This document shows positions 10,303-20,589 of a DNA stretch of 64,000 bases, one piece after another. Each line of letters starts with the position of its first letter. Within the stretch, counting starts at the first letter, position 1. The DNA lies in NCBI GenBank assembly GCA_025617745.1, contig CM046858.1:53298545-53362544 (forward strand). Reading direction: 5' to 3'. Below the pieces are notes generated by a model, which did not search any database, was not told where the DNA came from, and worked only from the letters and a program-made list of their open reading frames with translations. The stretch comes from Heliocidaris erythrogramma (lineage: Eukaryota; Echinodermata; Echinoidea; Camarodonta; Echinometridae). The position numbers were made by a program, and so were the translations under genes.

Positions 10303-11748
10303 TGTTCAAGTTATTTAACAACAGGAATGTTAGAGATGTGAAGCTTTGAATTTGTAACAGCACCAACCCCCTAATAAGCTTTGTGTTTTAAGGCTCATCT
10401 TATTGGACTTATTTGCATAAATGATCATCCCTATTTGGTAACATCAACAAGAGTGTGTCACTCAATAATATTGATGTGGCCCCTTTCGAGCAGCATTGGG
10501 GCGTGGTCACGCAGTGAGCGTTACATTCACTTTGTATTGTTCTATAAATCAATAGATCAAGGTATCCCCTTTCAGGAAAGTAAATGAACCTACGTATAAT
10601 GACGTTTCCATTATTTCGAATAATACCGATATTAGAATGTGTGTAATTCATTGTTGAAATTCTTGAACCTTTTCGACATCCAAATTGCTGATTTAAAATC
10701 TTCCCATTTTTACCAGGCATATAAAGAGATGACATTGGTTATTATGTATCCAAGGGTATTCATTTGAATTGCAACCGAGCAACATTTTTGTTTAATTTCT
10801 TAGGTATTCACAACAGAATTGTTGTGAACATAACCCCCCCCCCCCCCCGGTAGCTTTCAAAATCTATGTCATTGAAATCCTTTGTTTAGTGTTCAAGTTA
10901 TTTAACAACAGGAATGTTAGAGATGTGAAGCTTTGACTTTGTAACAGCACCAACCCCCTAATAAGCTTTGTGTTTTAAGGCTCATCTTATTTGACTTATT
11001 TGCATAAATGATCATCCCTATTAGGTAACATCCAACAAGAGTGTGTCACTCAATAATATTGATGTGGCCCCTTTCAAGCAGCATTGGGGCGTGGTCACGC
11101 AGTGAGCGTTACATTCACTTTGTATTGTTGTGTAAATCAATAGATCAAGGTATCCCCTTTCAGGAAAGTAAATGAACCCACGTATAATGACGTTTGCATT
11201 ATTTCGAATAATACCGATTTCAGAATGTGTGTAATTCATTGTTGAAATTCTTGAACCTTTTCGACATCCAAATTACTGATTAAAAATCTTCCATTATTAC
11301 CAGGCATATAAAGAGATGACATTGGTTATTATGTATCCATGGGTATTCATTTGAATTGCAACCGAGCAACATTTTTGTTTAATTTCTTAGGTATTCACAA
11401 CAGAATTGTTGTGAACATACCCCCCCCCCCCGATAGCTTTCAAAATCTATGTCATTGAAATCCTTTTTTTAGTGTTCAAGTTATTTAACAACAGGAATGT
11501 TAGAGATGTGAAGCTTTGACTTTGTAACAGCACCAACCCACGTTTGCATTATTTCGAATAATACCGATTTCAGAATGTGTGTAATTCATTGTTAAAATTC
11601 TTGAACCTTTTTGACACCCAAATTGCTGATTTAAAATCTTCCATTATTACCAGGCATATAAAGAGATTTCATAGGTTATTATGTATCCAAGGGTATTCAT
11701 TTGAATTGCAACTTAGCAACATTTTTGTTGTTTAATTCCTTAGGTATT
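10222..11748 (+). repeat. Three tandem ~600-bp repeat units, the third internally deleted
   Basis: Units begin at ~10222, ~10831 and ~11419, each with TA followed by a C-run and then GATAGCTTTCAAAATCTATG. Units 1 and 2 are ~610 and ~588 bp and nearly identical apart from homopolymer length; unit 1 carries a ~32-nt T run at ~10271 that unit 2 lacks. Unit 3 is missing ~260 bp between CACCAACCC and CACGTTTGCATT. Each ends with TTAGGTATT. Short minus-strand frames inside units 1 and 2 are not conserved as proteins. The array lies ~390 bp upstream of the second LINE ORF, so promoter-like monomers are possible. Confidence 0.85.
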
Positions 11749-11919
11749 TTCTAGGGAGCATAGAAATGCAACCATGTATATAATCCACTTTCTTTCTCCA
11801 TTCTTCATTTTCTTTCAATGTTTTCTTCCTTTTTAAAAAATCTTCTCATCACGCCCCCCGGAATTTTCATTTTCATTGTTCATCTCTGAAATTCACATGA
11901 AACATTTTATTTTACAGGT

Positions 11920-14900
11920 AATTTTCAGGGCGTGGCATTGGTCAATAGTCCACTCGGTACTATTGTCATTATAATGATGGCCTTGATGGCTTCGTCCCCC
12001 CTACACTTTCCTCTTTGCACAATCGCGAACACGTACACACACACACAACTCGACACATTACTACATGCACCTCTCTGCACTTGCACGCACCAAGCACTCC
12101 AAATTCATTATATCGTATTGCATACTAATTTGTTCTTCATTCATGGATCTGGATGATATATTAAATGATGAACTATTTAATTCTCAGAGCAAATACTATA
12201 CTGCAAAAGAATTCATTTCCACTTTTAATTCAACAAACCAAAATGATAAACGAAAATTTTTCAGCGTAATACACATAAATATCCGAAGTTTGCAAAAGAA
12301 CTTTGATACTTTCAATGAATTTTTATCCATATTAAATTCATTTCCTTTTTCTATAATAGCTTTGACAGAGACATGGTTACACTCAACGACACCTCCCATA
12401 TTTGATATTGAGAATTACACATTTAACCATATAGATCGCAAAAATGGTAAGGGAGGCGGTGTTGCGTTTTATATTCACAATAATCTGCATTATAAAGTGA
12501 GGCATGATATTATAATTAACGGCGTAGAAACCCTATTCTTAGAAATTATTGACGATAACTATAAAAATAAAATAGTCGGTGTAATTTATAGACCACCTAA
12601 CAACATAGCTGATATATTTTTAGATAAATTAGAATCTTGTCTTGAAACCGTATCTCGAGAAAACAAAGATATTTACCTCATGGGTGATTTTAATATAGAT
12701 CTCTCTTTGCCTTACACTGCCCTTGGGCAACATTTTACTAATTTATTATCATCATTTTCTTTCAAACCTCTTATTGACAAACCTACGAGGATTACAAATA
12801 CAACACATACAATAATTGACAACATCTTCTCAAACGTGCTGAGTAGAAATAGTAATGGAATAATATATTACGATATTTCAGACCATCTACCAATTTTCAC
12901 GATATGTTCAGATAATAAACGCTTACATCAACATTCAAATAAAGAACACATTACTCGACGAAAAGAAACCAAACGCAACATAGAGTCCCTAAAAACAGAT
13001 TTGGGTACAGAAAGTTGGCAAGATGTTCTTCATGCGACAAATGTTAATAGTTCATATGAAATATTTATAAACAAACTTCTTCATTATTATGATAAAAATG
13101 TGCCTCTGACAAGAATAACTTCTAGCAAAAAGAAGAATAAACAACCGTGGATCACTCAAGGAATAATAAAATCAATATTTACTCGTAATAGATTATATAA
13201 AATATCACTTAAATCACCTACTTTGGCACATCAAAACAAATATAAAAAATACCGTAATAGGTTAACCTCTATTATCCGTTTAGCACGAAAATCATATTTT
13301 TCTGACAAAATTGAAAGCAATAAAGACAATAACAAAACATTATGGCATACAATTAATGAAATGTTAGGCAAAAAAAGAGAAAATGCACAAAATGTTGAAT
13401 TCTTAGTGAATGGAAATTACATTAAAGACAATGGTCTTATTTCTGATGCATTTAATACATATTTTACCAATGTTGGCCCAAAATTGGCCTCAAAAATTGT
13501 TACTAATGATAATGATTTTTCACAATATCTAAATAATCATACCGACCACTCTTTATTTTTTAATCCAACGAATGTTCATGAAATTTTAGAAATTGTTCAA
13601 TCTCTAAGTCCTTCTAAATCTAGTGGCCATGATGGAATAAGTGTATATCTATTAAAACAAATTATTCATTTCCTGGTTTCGCCGCTGGCACATATTTTCA
13701 ATCTATCTCTTTCCCAGGGAATTTTTCCTGATTCACTAAAACTTGCCAAAATAATTCCAATATTTAAAAAAGACGACCCATGCCATATCACAAATTATCG
13801 CCCAATCTCGTTGTTACCAAGCTTTTCTAAAATACTTGAAAAAATTGTTTACAAACGTTTATACTCTTTTTTGGATATGAATAAATTATTAATCCCCAAC
13901 CAATATGGCTTCAGAAAAAATCATTCGACTGACTACGCAATCTTACAACTTTACGACAAAATAACTGATTCATTTTCAAAAAAGGAGCACACTGTTGGGG
14001 TTTTTATGGATTTATCGAAGGCATTCGATACAATGGATCATGCTATATTATTATGTAAATTAAAGACATATGGCATCAGAGGGATCGTACTTTCCTGGTT
14101 TCAGGACTACTTAGATAATAGACGCCAATATGTTAATTTCAAATCTAAATCATCTAATATATGTACTGTGAAATGTGGAGTACCACAGGGCTCAATCTTA
14201 GGGCCCTTGCTGTTTTTAATATATATGAATGATATTGTCAATGCATCACCTTTACTAACATATGTTTTATTTGCAGATGATACTAACATATTTTATTCAC
14301 ACCTAAATTTAAACATGCTTGTTACAACTCTGAATCTAGAGCTAAAGAAATTATCATTGTGGTTTAAATCCAATAAACTCTCTCTCAATATAAATAAAAC
14401 AAACTTCATGTACTTTAAACACATTAATTCTACACATGTATTTCGTAATAATATTTTCATTGATGACATGCCCGTTACCGAAAAAAATGAAACAAAATTT
14501 TTAGGTATATTAATCGACTCAAATGTAACTTGGAATAGTCACGTTCGTAATATTAGCATGTTGGTAGCAAGAGGCATAGGTATTTTATATAAATTCAAAT
14601 ATTATCTTTCTCAAAGATCGCTATTAATGCTTTACAACTCATTTATTTTATCACATATATCTTACTGTAACATAGTATGGGGAAATAGTAACAAAATGAA
14701 TATAGATACTATGTTGCGTCTTCAAAAGAAAGCACTCCGTATCTGTTCTCATTCTCATTATTTAGCCCACACCGATCCTATATTTCATAAGTTCAAAACA
14801 CTGAAAATTAACGATATTCATACCTACCAAACTGCTATATTTATGTATAAATATTCCACTAACGCTACACCAATATCCTTTCATAATCTTTTTATCTACA

Positions 14901-15470
14901 ACAGAGATGTCCATTCCTACCCGACACGACATTCATCTGATCTTCATTTAACAAATCCAAAATTAATAATAGCTCAAAAAACGATAAGACATCATGGTCC
15001 AGATGTTTGGAACAATTTACCTCATGATATTAAACACGCCGTATCTCTTTTTTCTTTTAAAGCTTTGTTAAAGAAGTATTTGCTATCCACTTATTCGTAA
15101 ACTTCTCACCTGCACGTGCACCCACTTGCACACACTTCACTTCAATCCCTTTCCTTCCCCCTTTTTTTGTAGTAAATATTTGTTTTTCCAGTTAGTGACA
15201 TCGCTTTTATGATATAGACATGTATATTAATTATGGTTTCCATGTAGCCCTTTCCACTGGCTGCTATTCATTCAAGCATTTTGCTTAAGATAGCTGGCCC
15301 CTGCATTTCTGTTATTTCTACTTGTTCATTCGATTTATAATTATGTCTTTATTCTGTTGTCATTACTTAACTGTCACATTTTTGAATTTGAACAACTATG
15401 TTGTATACTATAATTGTAAATTTGTTATTTGATTTGACAATAAATGCAGAAACTCCTGCAAAAAAAAAAT
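11920..15470 (+). mobile_element. CR1/L2-like non-LTR retrotransposon (LINE 2)
   Basis: A plus-strand LINE with an intact endonuclease-RT ORF (12143-15100), a ~360-bp 3' untranslated region with an AATAAA-type signal (CAATAAATGCAG at ~15438), and a terminal poly(A) of about ten residues at 15460-15470. The 5' boundary is uncertain: the sequence after the tandem repeats (11749-11920) may or may not belong to it. The 3' end joins directly to a tRNA-like sequence. Confidence 0.8.
12143..15100 (+). CDS. LINE endonuclease / reverse transcriptase, 985 aa
   Basis: Same architecture as the LINE at 2919-5654 and clearly the same superfamily, but divergent in sequence. The start at 12143 (MDLDDILNDELF) is preferred over an in-frame ATG at 12065, because the latter adds 26 residues from a CA-rich leader. 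The endonuclease is at ~45-265: HINIRSLQKN, ALTETWL, GDFNIDLS, SDHLPIFT. The RT is at ~500-780: DLSKAFDTMDH, CGVPQGSILGPLLF, FADD at about residue 710. A conserved C-terminal tail follows (YPTRHSSDL, then HHGPDVWNNLP, then FKALLKKYLL), typical of CR1/L2-like elements. There is no RNase H. No stops or frameshifts, so it could be recently active if an ORF1 exists in trans or at 8141-8944. Confidence 0.93.
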   Translation: MDLDDILNDELFNSQSKYYTAKEFISTFNSTNQNDKRKFFSVIHINIRSLQKNFDTFNEFLSILNSFPFSIIALTETWLHSTTPPIFDIENYTFNHIDRKNGKGGGVAFYIHNNLHYKVRHDIIINGVETLFLEIIDDNYKNKIVGVIYRPPNNIADIFLDKLESCLETVSRENKDIYLMGDFNIDLSLPYTALGQHFTNLLSSFSFKPLIDKPTRITNTTHTIIDNIFSNVLSRNSNGIIYYDISDHLPIFTICSDNKRLHQHSNKEHITRRKETKRNIESLKTDLGTESWQDVLHATNVNSSYEIFINKLLHYYDKNVPLTRITSSKKKNKQPWITQGIIKSIFTRNRLYKISLKSPTLAHQNKYKKYRNRLTSIIRLARKSYFSDKIESNKDNNKTLWHTINEMLGKKRENAQNVEFLVNGNYIKDNGLISDAFNTYFTNVGPKLASKIVTNDNDFSQYLNNHTDHSLFFNPTNVHEILEIVQSLSPSKSSGHDGISVYLLKQIIHFLVSPLAHIFNLSLSQGIFPDSLKLAKIIPIFKKDDPCHITNYRPISLLPSFSKILEKIVYKRLYSFLDMNKLLIPNQYGFRKNHSTDYAILQLYDKITDSFSKKEHTVGVFMDLSKAFDTMDHAILLCKLKTYGIRGIVLSWFQDYLDNRRQYVNFKSKSSNICTVKCGVPQGSILGPLLFLIYMNDIVNASPLLTYVLFADDTNIFYSHLNLNMLVTTLNLELKKLSLWFKSNKLSLNINKTNFMYFKHINSTHVFRNNIFIDDMPVTEKNETKFLGILIDSNVTWNSHVRNISMLVARGIGILYKFKYYLSQRSLLMLYNSFILSHISYCNIVWGNSNKMNIDTMLRLQKKALRICSHSHYLAHTDPIFHKFKTLKINDIHTYQTAIFMYKYSTNATPISFHNLFIYNRDVHSYPTRHSSDLHLTNPKLIIAQKTIRHHGPDVWNNLPHDIKHAVSLFSFKALLKKYLLSTYS

Positions 15471-15471
15471 A

Positions 15472-15540
15472 GTAGGGTTCGAACCAGTGACTCTCAGATC
15501 CAAAGACGAGAACCCCAATCCACTACACCACAGCGCATCC
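15472..15540 (-). repeat. tRNA-derived SINE-like sequence abutting the LINE 2 tail
   Basis: The minus strand reads TGGTGTAGTGG (A-box match), a region resembling a tRNA-Gln anticodon arm, and GGTTCGAACCC (B-box match). The T stem does not pair well beyond two G:C pairs, so it is not a functional tRNA. Its 3' end runs straight into the complement of the LINE 2 poly(A) tail. Confidence 0.65.
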
Positions 15541-15663
15541 GCAAGTAATTCTTATTGAATGGTAATGAGGTGGGACACTACATCGCGCAGGCGCGGCGGT
15601 TCCCGTTGCTAAACAGTATCAATCTAGATTTGTTTACAAATTAAAAAAAAAGTATCAATCTAG

Positions 15664-16332
15664 TTAAAACATGAATTCATACCAAGATATCTTTAATAAA
15701 CTTGGTGGTATAACATGTCTAGTAAAGATAATCAAAACATATTATATTTTGAGTAATTTTTGTCTCGTCCACCGAAGGTGGAAGCGATTATAAGGGATCC
15801 AAATGGCTCCGTCGTCCGTGACAAATTTAAAGACAAAGTTGAGGTCTGGTCATGAGATTGAATTGTGAAAGAAATTATCTCAAAGCAATTGGAAAAGGTA
15901 GATTATAGAGCACATAGCAAGGTGTATGCTGTAAGGTTTTATAATCACTAAGTATGATAAGAAATTGACTCAATCCTGCTGAGAGTCACATGCACTGCAC
16001 ACATACATGTGCATATGGGACTACACACAGATGTTCGGCCCGAACATTTCAGCGGCTTCTTGTCATATTTTGAATGTGAGGGCATTTTAAGAGCAATCCT
16101 TTCCAGGATACATTTCTACTATGATAATCTTCCAAACTAACATAAAAAAGAACGAGAAAGCTTACAAATTATTTGTTATCTTTCCCAGAACTCAACCTTC
16201 TTTTTAAAGTTGACCTGACATTCTTGTAACAAATAACTTGGTACAAATTATATTGTGGCCAAACTTGGGTCAGTGATGCACTTTGAGGATGTTTACGTTA
16301 TGGCGATCTCGACCGTCACATGCTAAGGTGAC
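15664..16332 (+). repeat. Duplicated segment X, copy A
   Basis: Begins TTAAAACATGAATTCATACCAAG and matches 28968-29610 in the same orientation with many small differences (landmarks: CACCGAAGGTGGAA, GGATCCAAATGGCTCCGTCG, GTTCGGCCCGAACATTTCAGCGGC). Non-coding. Its last ~110 bp (16221-16332) recur inverted at 17653-17779. Confidence 0.85.
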
Positions 16333-17779
16333 GTGCATTAATGAAGTTACGGTAGACATACATGACTAACATTGCTGAACCTAAGAACGTTTACAGAATA
16401 CATTTACCTTTCCTATCTCGTTGTCTTTCCCATATTCTTTGTGTACTATGATACTGATTATTTTACAAAGAGTGACATCATAAACACCCTTTTTCGAGGT
16501 CAATTTTCTTTGCATAATTAAGTTAAGGGCTTTTTGTAAATAATTTGTTGACCTTTATCAAGATCAGAGTGATTCGGTGACGCGCAAAGTTAGCAACACA
16601 TCGCTAAAAAAAAAATGATTTAAAGATTTCATTAATATTTCCTATCTTCTTGTCTTTTCCCCGTATCTTGGATTTATTTTTTAATATATTGACATTAGTT
16701 ATTGATAACTGTATTTATGGGTCAAGATACGGGCAACCATCATTATAAAAAAAAAAAACTTTACTGTTAGCAGGTACAAAGTCTATCTTTCACTTAATCG
16801 TTATCGTAGCACAGATACCCGTTGAGCAAACATGCACCCTTTATGTTTTTTAATAAACATGTATAATATATTTTTATTTTTCAACTTTATCACAGCGACT
16901 CATGCAAATTATAATTTTTATCTTTTCTCTGAAGCGCTATCCCTCCTATCTCCCCATTTATTCCAAGAAAAAGAAAATGAGAAGCAAACAAAAGTACAAT
17001 TGACGTGTATCAATTTTACATACTAACGTGTGTTTGTTTAGTTTCATATCTGTATGCATTCATGAACTTTTGAACTGAATCTGAAATTAGCCGTGATCAT
17101 GTATATTAAAGCTGCAAAGAACATACAGTTAGATATCACATGATGAGCCAAAGTTTAAAAGTTTTTGTCTGGAGGTGGTTGAGAGTTCGAGAAGGTCTGT
17201 TTAAATTAATTAGGCTTCTCGTTTATAATTGATAGAATGACTCCTTGAGAAAACAATTGACTTGTCTTTTTTATCTCCTTAAGTTTGCTTCATAACTTTG
17301 TATTTTTGGATATCATGATGTTCTCATTCAAATAAAAAATAATCTTTCATAGCAGTCAACAGGAACTCTCAAACTAAATTCCTTGTCCTTGTGTTATTTG
17401 TATAATGTAATTGTATCAGCTCACTTGAATATCACTCTTCGAACATTTTAACACAATATTAAATTACCAAGGCATTTAGCCAGATTGTGTCTTGCCCATG
17501 TGACTAATTGCATGAATTTCGCCAAAGAGCATCCCTGACCCAACTTTGTTTGCACTTGGAACAATGTATATGCAAAGTTACCAGTCATAGAAGGGTCTTG
17601 TGAGTAAAAACTTATATTCAACCTAAAATGATATATCACCTCAAATGACCTTTGACCTTAGCATGTGACAGTCGAGATCACCATAACGTGAACGTCATGC
17701 AAGTGCATCTCAGACCCAAGTTTGGTCACAATAGGATTAACGGTTACCATGTTATTTGTCATTTATTACAAGAGGCCAG
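16221..17779 (-). repeat. Duplicated segment Y, inverted copy bounded by inverted repeats
   Basis: The interior (16333-17652) is the reverse complement of 29611-30720 (landmarks: GCACCCTATATT vs GCACCCTTTATG; CAACGGGTATCTGTGCTA; CAGATTGTGTCTTGCCCA). It is bounded by ~110-bp inverted repeats containing GTCACATGCTAAGGT. In copy B the same interior has the opposite orientation relative to X. No protein-coding signal. Confidence 0.8.
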
Positions 17780-18257
17780 TGCTTCTAAAATAGTTTATAA
17801 AGCAAGCTGGAGATGAATATACTTGTATATCAGCATGAAAAAAAATTGAATTGGAATTGTCTAGTTTGATTCTTTGGTCTGAACATTAATAAAAATGAAA
17901 ATAGTAAATATTAATGATATATATAATAATAACTAGAAATTTAATTCGTCATGATGACGAATTAGGTGATCTGTCCTTAATTCTCATGATAAAGATCGAA
18001 CTGACGACCATTGACCTGAAGTTATTATGATATGAATGGGAATGATTTCTGATCATTGACAAGGAAGATATGGTTAATAATGTAATGTAACAAAATGGCG
18101 TCTACATGATGTCATGATGACCTCATAAGAGCGAATTAGCTGCTGGAGCGACATATGATCAACGTCTACTTACATGCCCAATTTGGATGCATGAGGACCA
18201 ATGGTTCGTGAGATATATGATAATGAAATAAGTGTGCGTATGTGCGTTTGTTTAGCA
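17780..18257. other. Intergenic, no gene recognised
   Basis: AT-rich sequence with no supported gene. A GATGATGAC/GTCATGATGAC-rich stretch is present around 17950-18120. Confidence 0.5.
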
Positions 18258-18425
18258 TTATGTCCGAGGACATTTTCGGACAGAGAACAAAAAAAAAAAT
18301 CATGACAACAATGGTCCTCGGAAGGCGGACAATAGTCCTCGAACGTCGAACAATGAATTTATGCCTTATTCCGTCGACTGTCCGAGGACGAGTAACAATA
18401 GAGGAACAATAGTTGTCCTCGGAGG
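18258..18425. repeat. Cluster of TCCGAGGAC / GTCCTCGGA motifs
   Basis: At least five copies of the core in both orientations (TGTCCGAGGACA, GGTCCTCGGA, AGTCCTCGAA, TGTCCGAGGAC, TTGTCCTCGGAGG), separated by AACAATAG-type spacers. This gives several alternative stem-loops. Origin unknown. Confidence 0.6.
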
Positions 18426-18443
18426 TAAAGCCATGTAAACCTG

Positions 18444-18444
18444 G

Positions 18445-18470
<26 letters not shown>
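18444..18470. repeat. (GT)n microsatellite
   Basis: About 13 uninterrupted GT dinucleotides. A G-run follows at 18492. Confidence 0.95.
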
Positions 18471-18477
<7 letters not shown>

Positions 18478-18683
18478 TCATATTTTTTGTGGGGGGGGGG
18501 GGTGTTTCACACAGGGAGCCCATTATAGAGCTTATTTATATTGACCAGAAACAAGTATGTCAATAGATGGCAATGAAAAATGAAAATTAAGTGTGTGCGT
18601 GTGTGTGATCGATATGACTTTTGAGGGTATGAACGGATGAACTTTGACTATAGTGTAAAAAAAAACAAAAACAAAAACAAAAA

Positions 18684-18756
18684 ATCGGCCCGGGGATCGA
18701 ACCAGGTACCTTGACCATGGTAGTCATGTGCTTTACCGATAGACCAGAATATGACC
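18684..18756 (-). repeat. tRNA-derived SINE-like sequence
   Basis: The minus strand has TGGTCTATCGGTAAAGC (A-box/D-arm-like) and GGTTCGATCC (B box) with a T stem of four pairs in five. The acceptor stem does not close and an A/C-rich tail (AAAAACAAAAAC) adjoins its 3' side, so a SINE or decayed tRNA is more likely than a working gene. Confidence 0.6.
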
Positions 18757-18947
18757 CATAGGGTTTACACGTAGATGGAAAATGGGATTCTCATATCGTA
18801 TATTCAGCGGAAAATTTCGATTTGTTCCTGGAATTGGATTGAAAAAACCGAGCCCATGGAGCAAGAATATTTATCAGGCTATAACATATTTCAAAGAGAA
18901 AGAATTTTGAGCAAGAATAAGGGAGATTTTGCAAAAATAAGACATTT

Positions 18948-19437
18948 GGATCATTTCCTTTATATGCTTGCCATTGTTGTGTTCAGAGATTTCAATCATG
19001 GCTGGGCCTTTTAGAATTTGCAGCTTGCTTGCTGCAGTATGTTTTGCTTTATAACCCGCACCATGCATCGACTTCAACATGCGATTCTCTGTTTGTAGCC
19101 CATCCACAAGACGTTTTACTCAATGAAGGAGAAGATGCTGTCTTTAAATGCACGCTTTCCAACTTCAGTATTTCGACTGACACGCTGATATGGGAAGTTC
19201 ATCATTCCCAGTATTACAGTGTTATTTCAGAGGTATACGATCAGCAGACCAAAAGAATGACTTCTTCCCTGAATCTCTACAGAGTTGGCAGGAAAAGCCA
19301 GACCCAACAATGTGTTGCTCTGATGGATGGCAAAATATGTTCTTCTGCTGCTTCTCTTCTTCATGTGCAATATTTCCCATTTGATGATACGCTAGCATGT
19401 GAACATCAAAACCTTGGACATGTTAGAAGAGGAACAT
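18948..19437 (+). pseudogene. Broken copy of the IgSF receptor gene (first domain only)
   Basis: Matches the 5' end of the intact receptor gene at 25779-27740, in opposite orientation. Landmarks are the leader MAGPFRICSLLAA encoded from the ATG at 18998, then CDSLFVAHPQDVLLNEGEDA and the first Ig domain through DTLACE. A one-base insertion after LAA shifts the leader out of frame, so it meets a stop within five codons. The Ig domain stays open in another frame from 19029. Relative to the intact gene it lacks five residues near CVA..KICSS, and homology ends at ~19400-19437 before domain 2. On the left, homology begins at GGATCATTTCC, at the point where the intact gene has a predicted 3' splice site (27789). 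Either a partial segmental duplication or a copy of spliced RNA would explain this. Confidence 0.88.
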
Positions 19438-19636
19438 AAAATTACTGCTAGCCTAACTATGATGTGTTTGTTACTCCCATTACGTGATTTGGACATCCAT
19501 ATATTGCAAAGAGGACTTAAATGAAAAGAGCGCTAACATGAGGCTTTCTTTTTGTCCGTGAGATAGCAGCAGCTTTGGTTTCGTTCTAACTTGCAGGACT
19601 TAGGTTCTTCTTTGTGTTTTTTCACTGAAAAGTTAT

Positions 19637-20428
19637 CAATGGACCTTTTGAATTTAAATTTTATATAAATTGTGGATATTTTACTTCCAGATTAAAAAAT
19701 GCACAATTTATACGCAAAATATAAAAAAAAGTGTTAAAAAATAGAATATTTTTACCATTTTGTAACTTGTAATAATGTTTTATTAAAGGTTTACCAATGT
19801 TTACGCAAGTTTCTGCAATTGTGTAGCACACAAAAAATGATTCATAGCTAAGTGAAATACCAAATGTGACCAGGCACCACAAAACCACCAAAACGTCCCA
19901 CTGTGTGAATTTCAGTTAGAGCTCAATCAATGTGTTTTTGGTTGGCATGGTCAAATTTTAGTTTTGGGTATTTTCTGAAAGAGTATACTTTTTTCTAAGT
20001 AATCTAAAAATTTGGAGGCGCCAATAAATCTAAAAGTGGTATTTTTGACAGTTTTTTAAATTAGACTTATGTGTGTCTTCTCTGGATTTTGTTGTAATAC
20101 TTTTCTTGTTTTACGACCCTGAATACTTGTCTCATTTTGATCTCCCATGAATTTTAAACGGAGTAAGCTCTTGCACTGATACTTGTGCCCTATGATGAAC
20201 AGGATTTGACTAATTAGTATGCCAAGTTTTAGGACAATCTGATAATCCCCTCATTCTTCTCTTTGTACAGTGAGTTAGGAACATCCATTGTTAATGAGTT
20301 ATATATATCATTTTAAAGCTGAGAATCTCCTCTTTCAGAATAAGACCTTAACTAAAAATTCATATCTGGCGACTTTTTGGTGGTTATGTGGTGCCTGGTC
20401 ACAAATTTGATTAAAAGGTCCATGTCCA
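19637..20428. mobile_element. Element with interrupted terminal inverted repeats
   Basis: GTGACCAGGCACCACAAAACCACC at ~19866 is inverted at ~20380 (GGTGGTTATGTGGTGCCTGGTCAC). Outside these, ATGGACCTTTT at ~19640 matches the complement of AAAAGGTCCAT at ~20414. The left arm carries ~200 extra bp between the two matched blocks, suggesting a secondary insertion. No transposase ORF is visible, so it would be non-autonomous. Confidence 0.55.
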
Positions 20429-20589
20429 CCAACCTGTGGAATTGCCCATTTGTTGTCGGTATGTCAAATGATAAAATGCAAATTACATTGGCGTATCCGG
20501 AAATTGATATTGTAGGGGGTGTACGGGGCATATCTAATGCATGTCCATGCAAGACTTAAATACAGGAGGAAAAAGCAAGTGCCCCAGAA

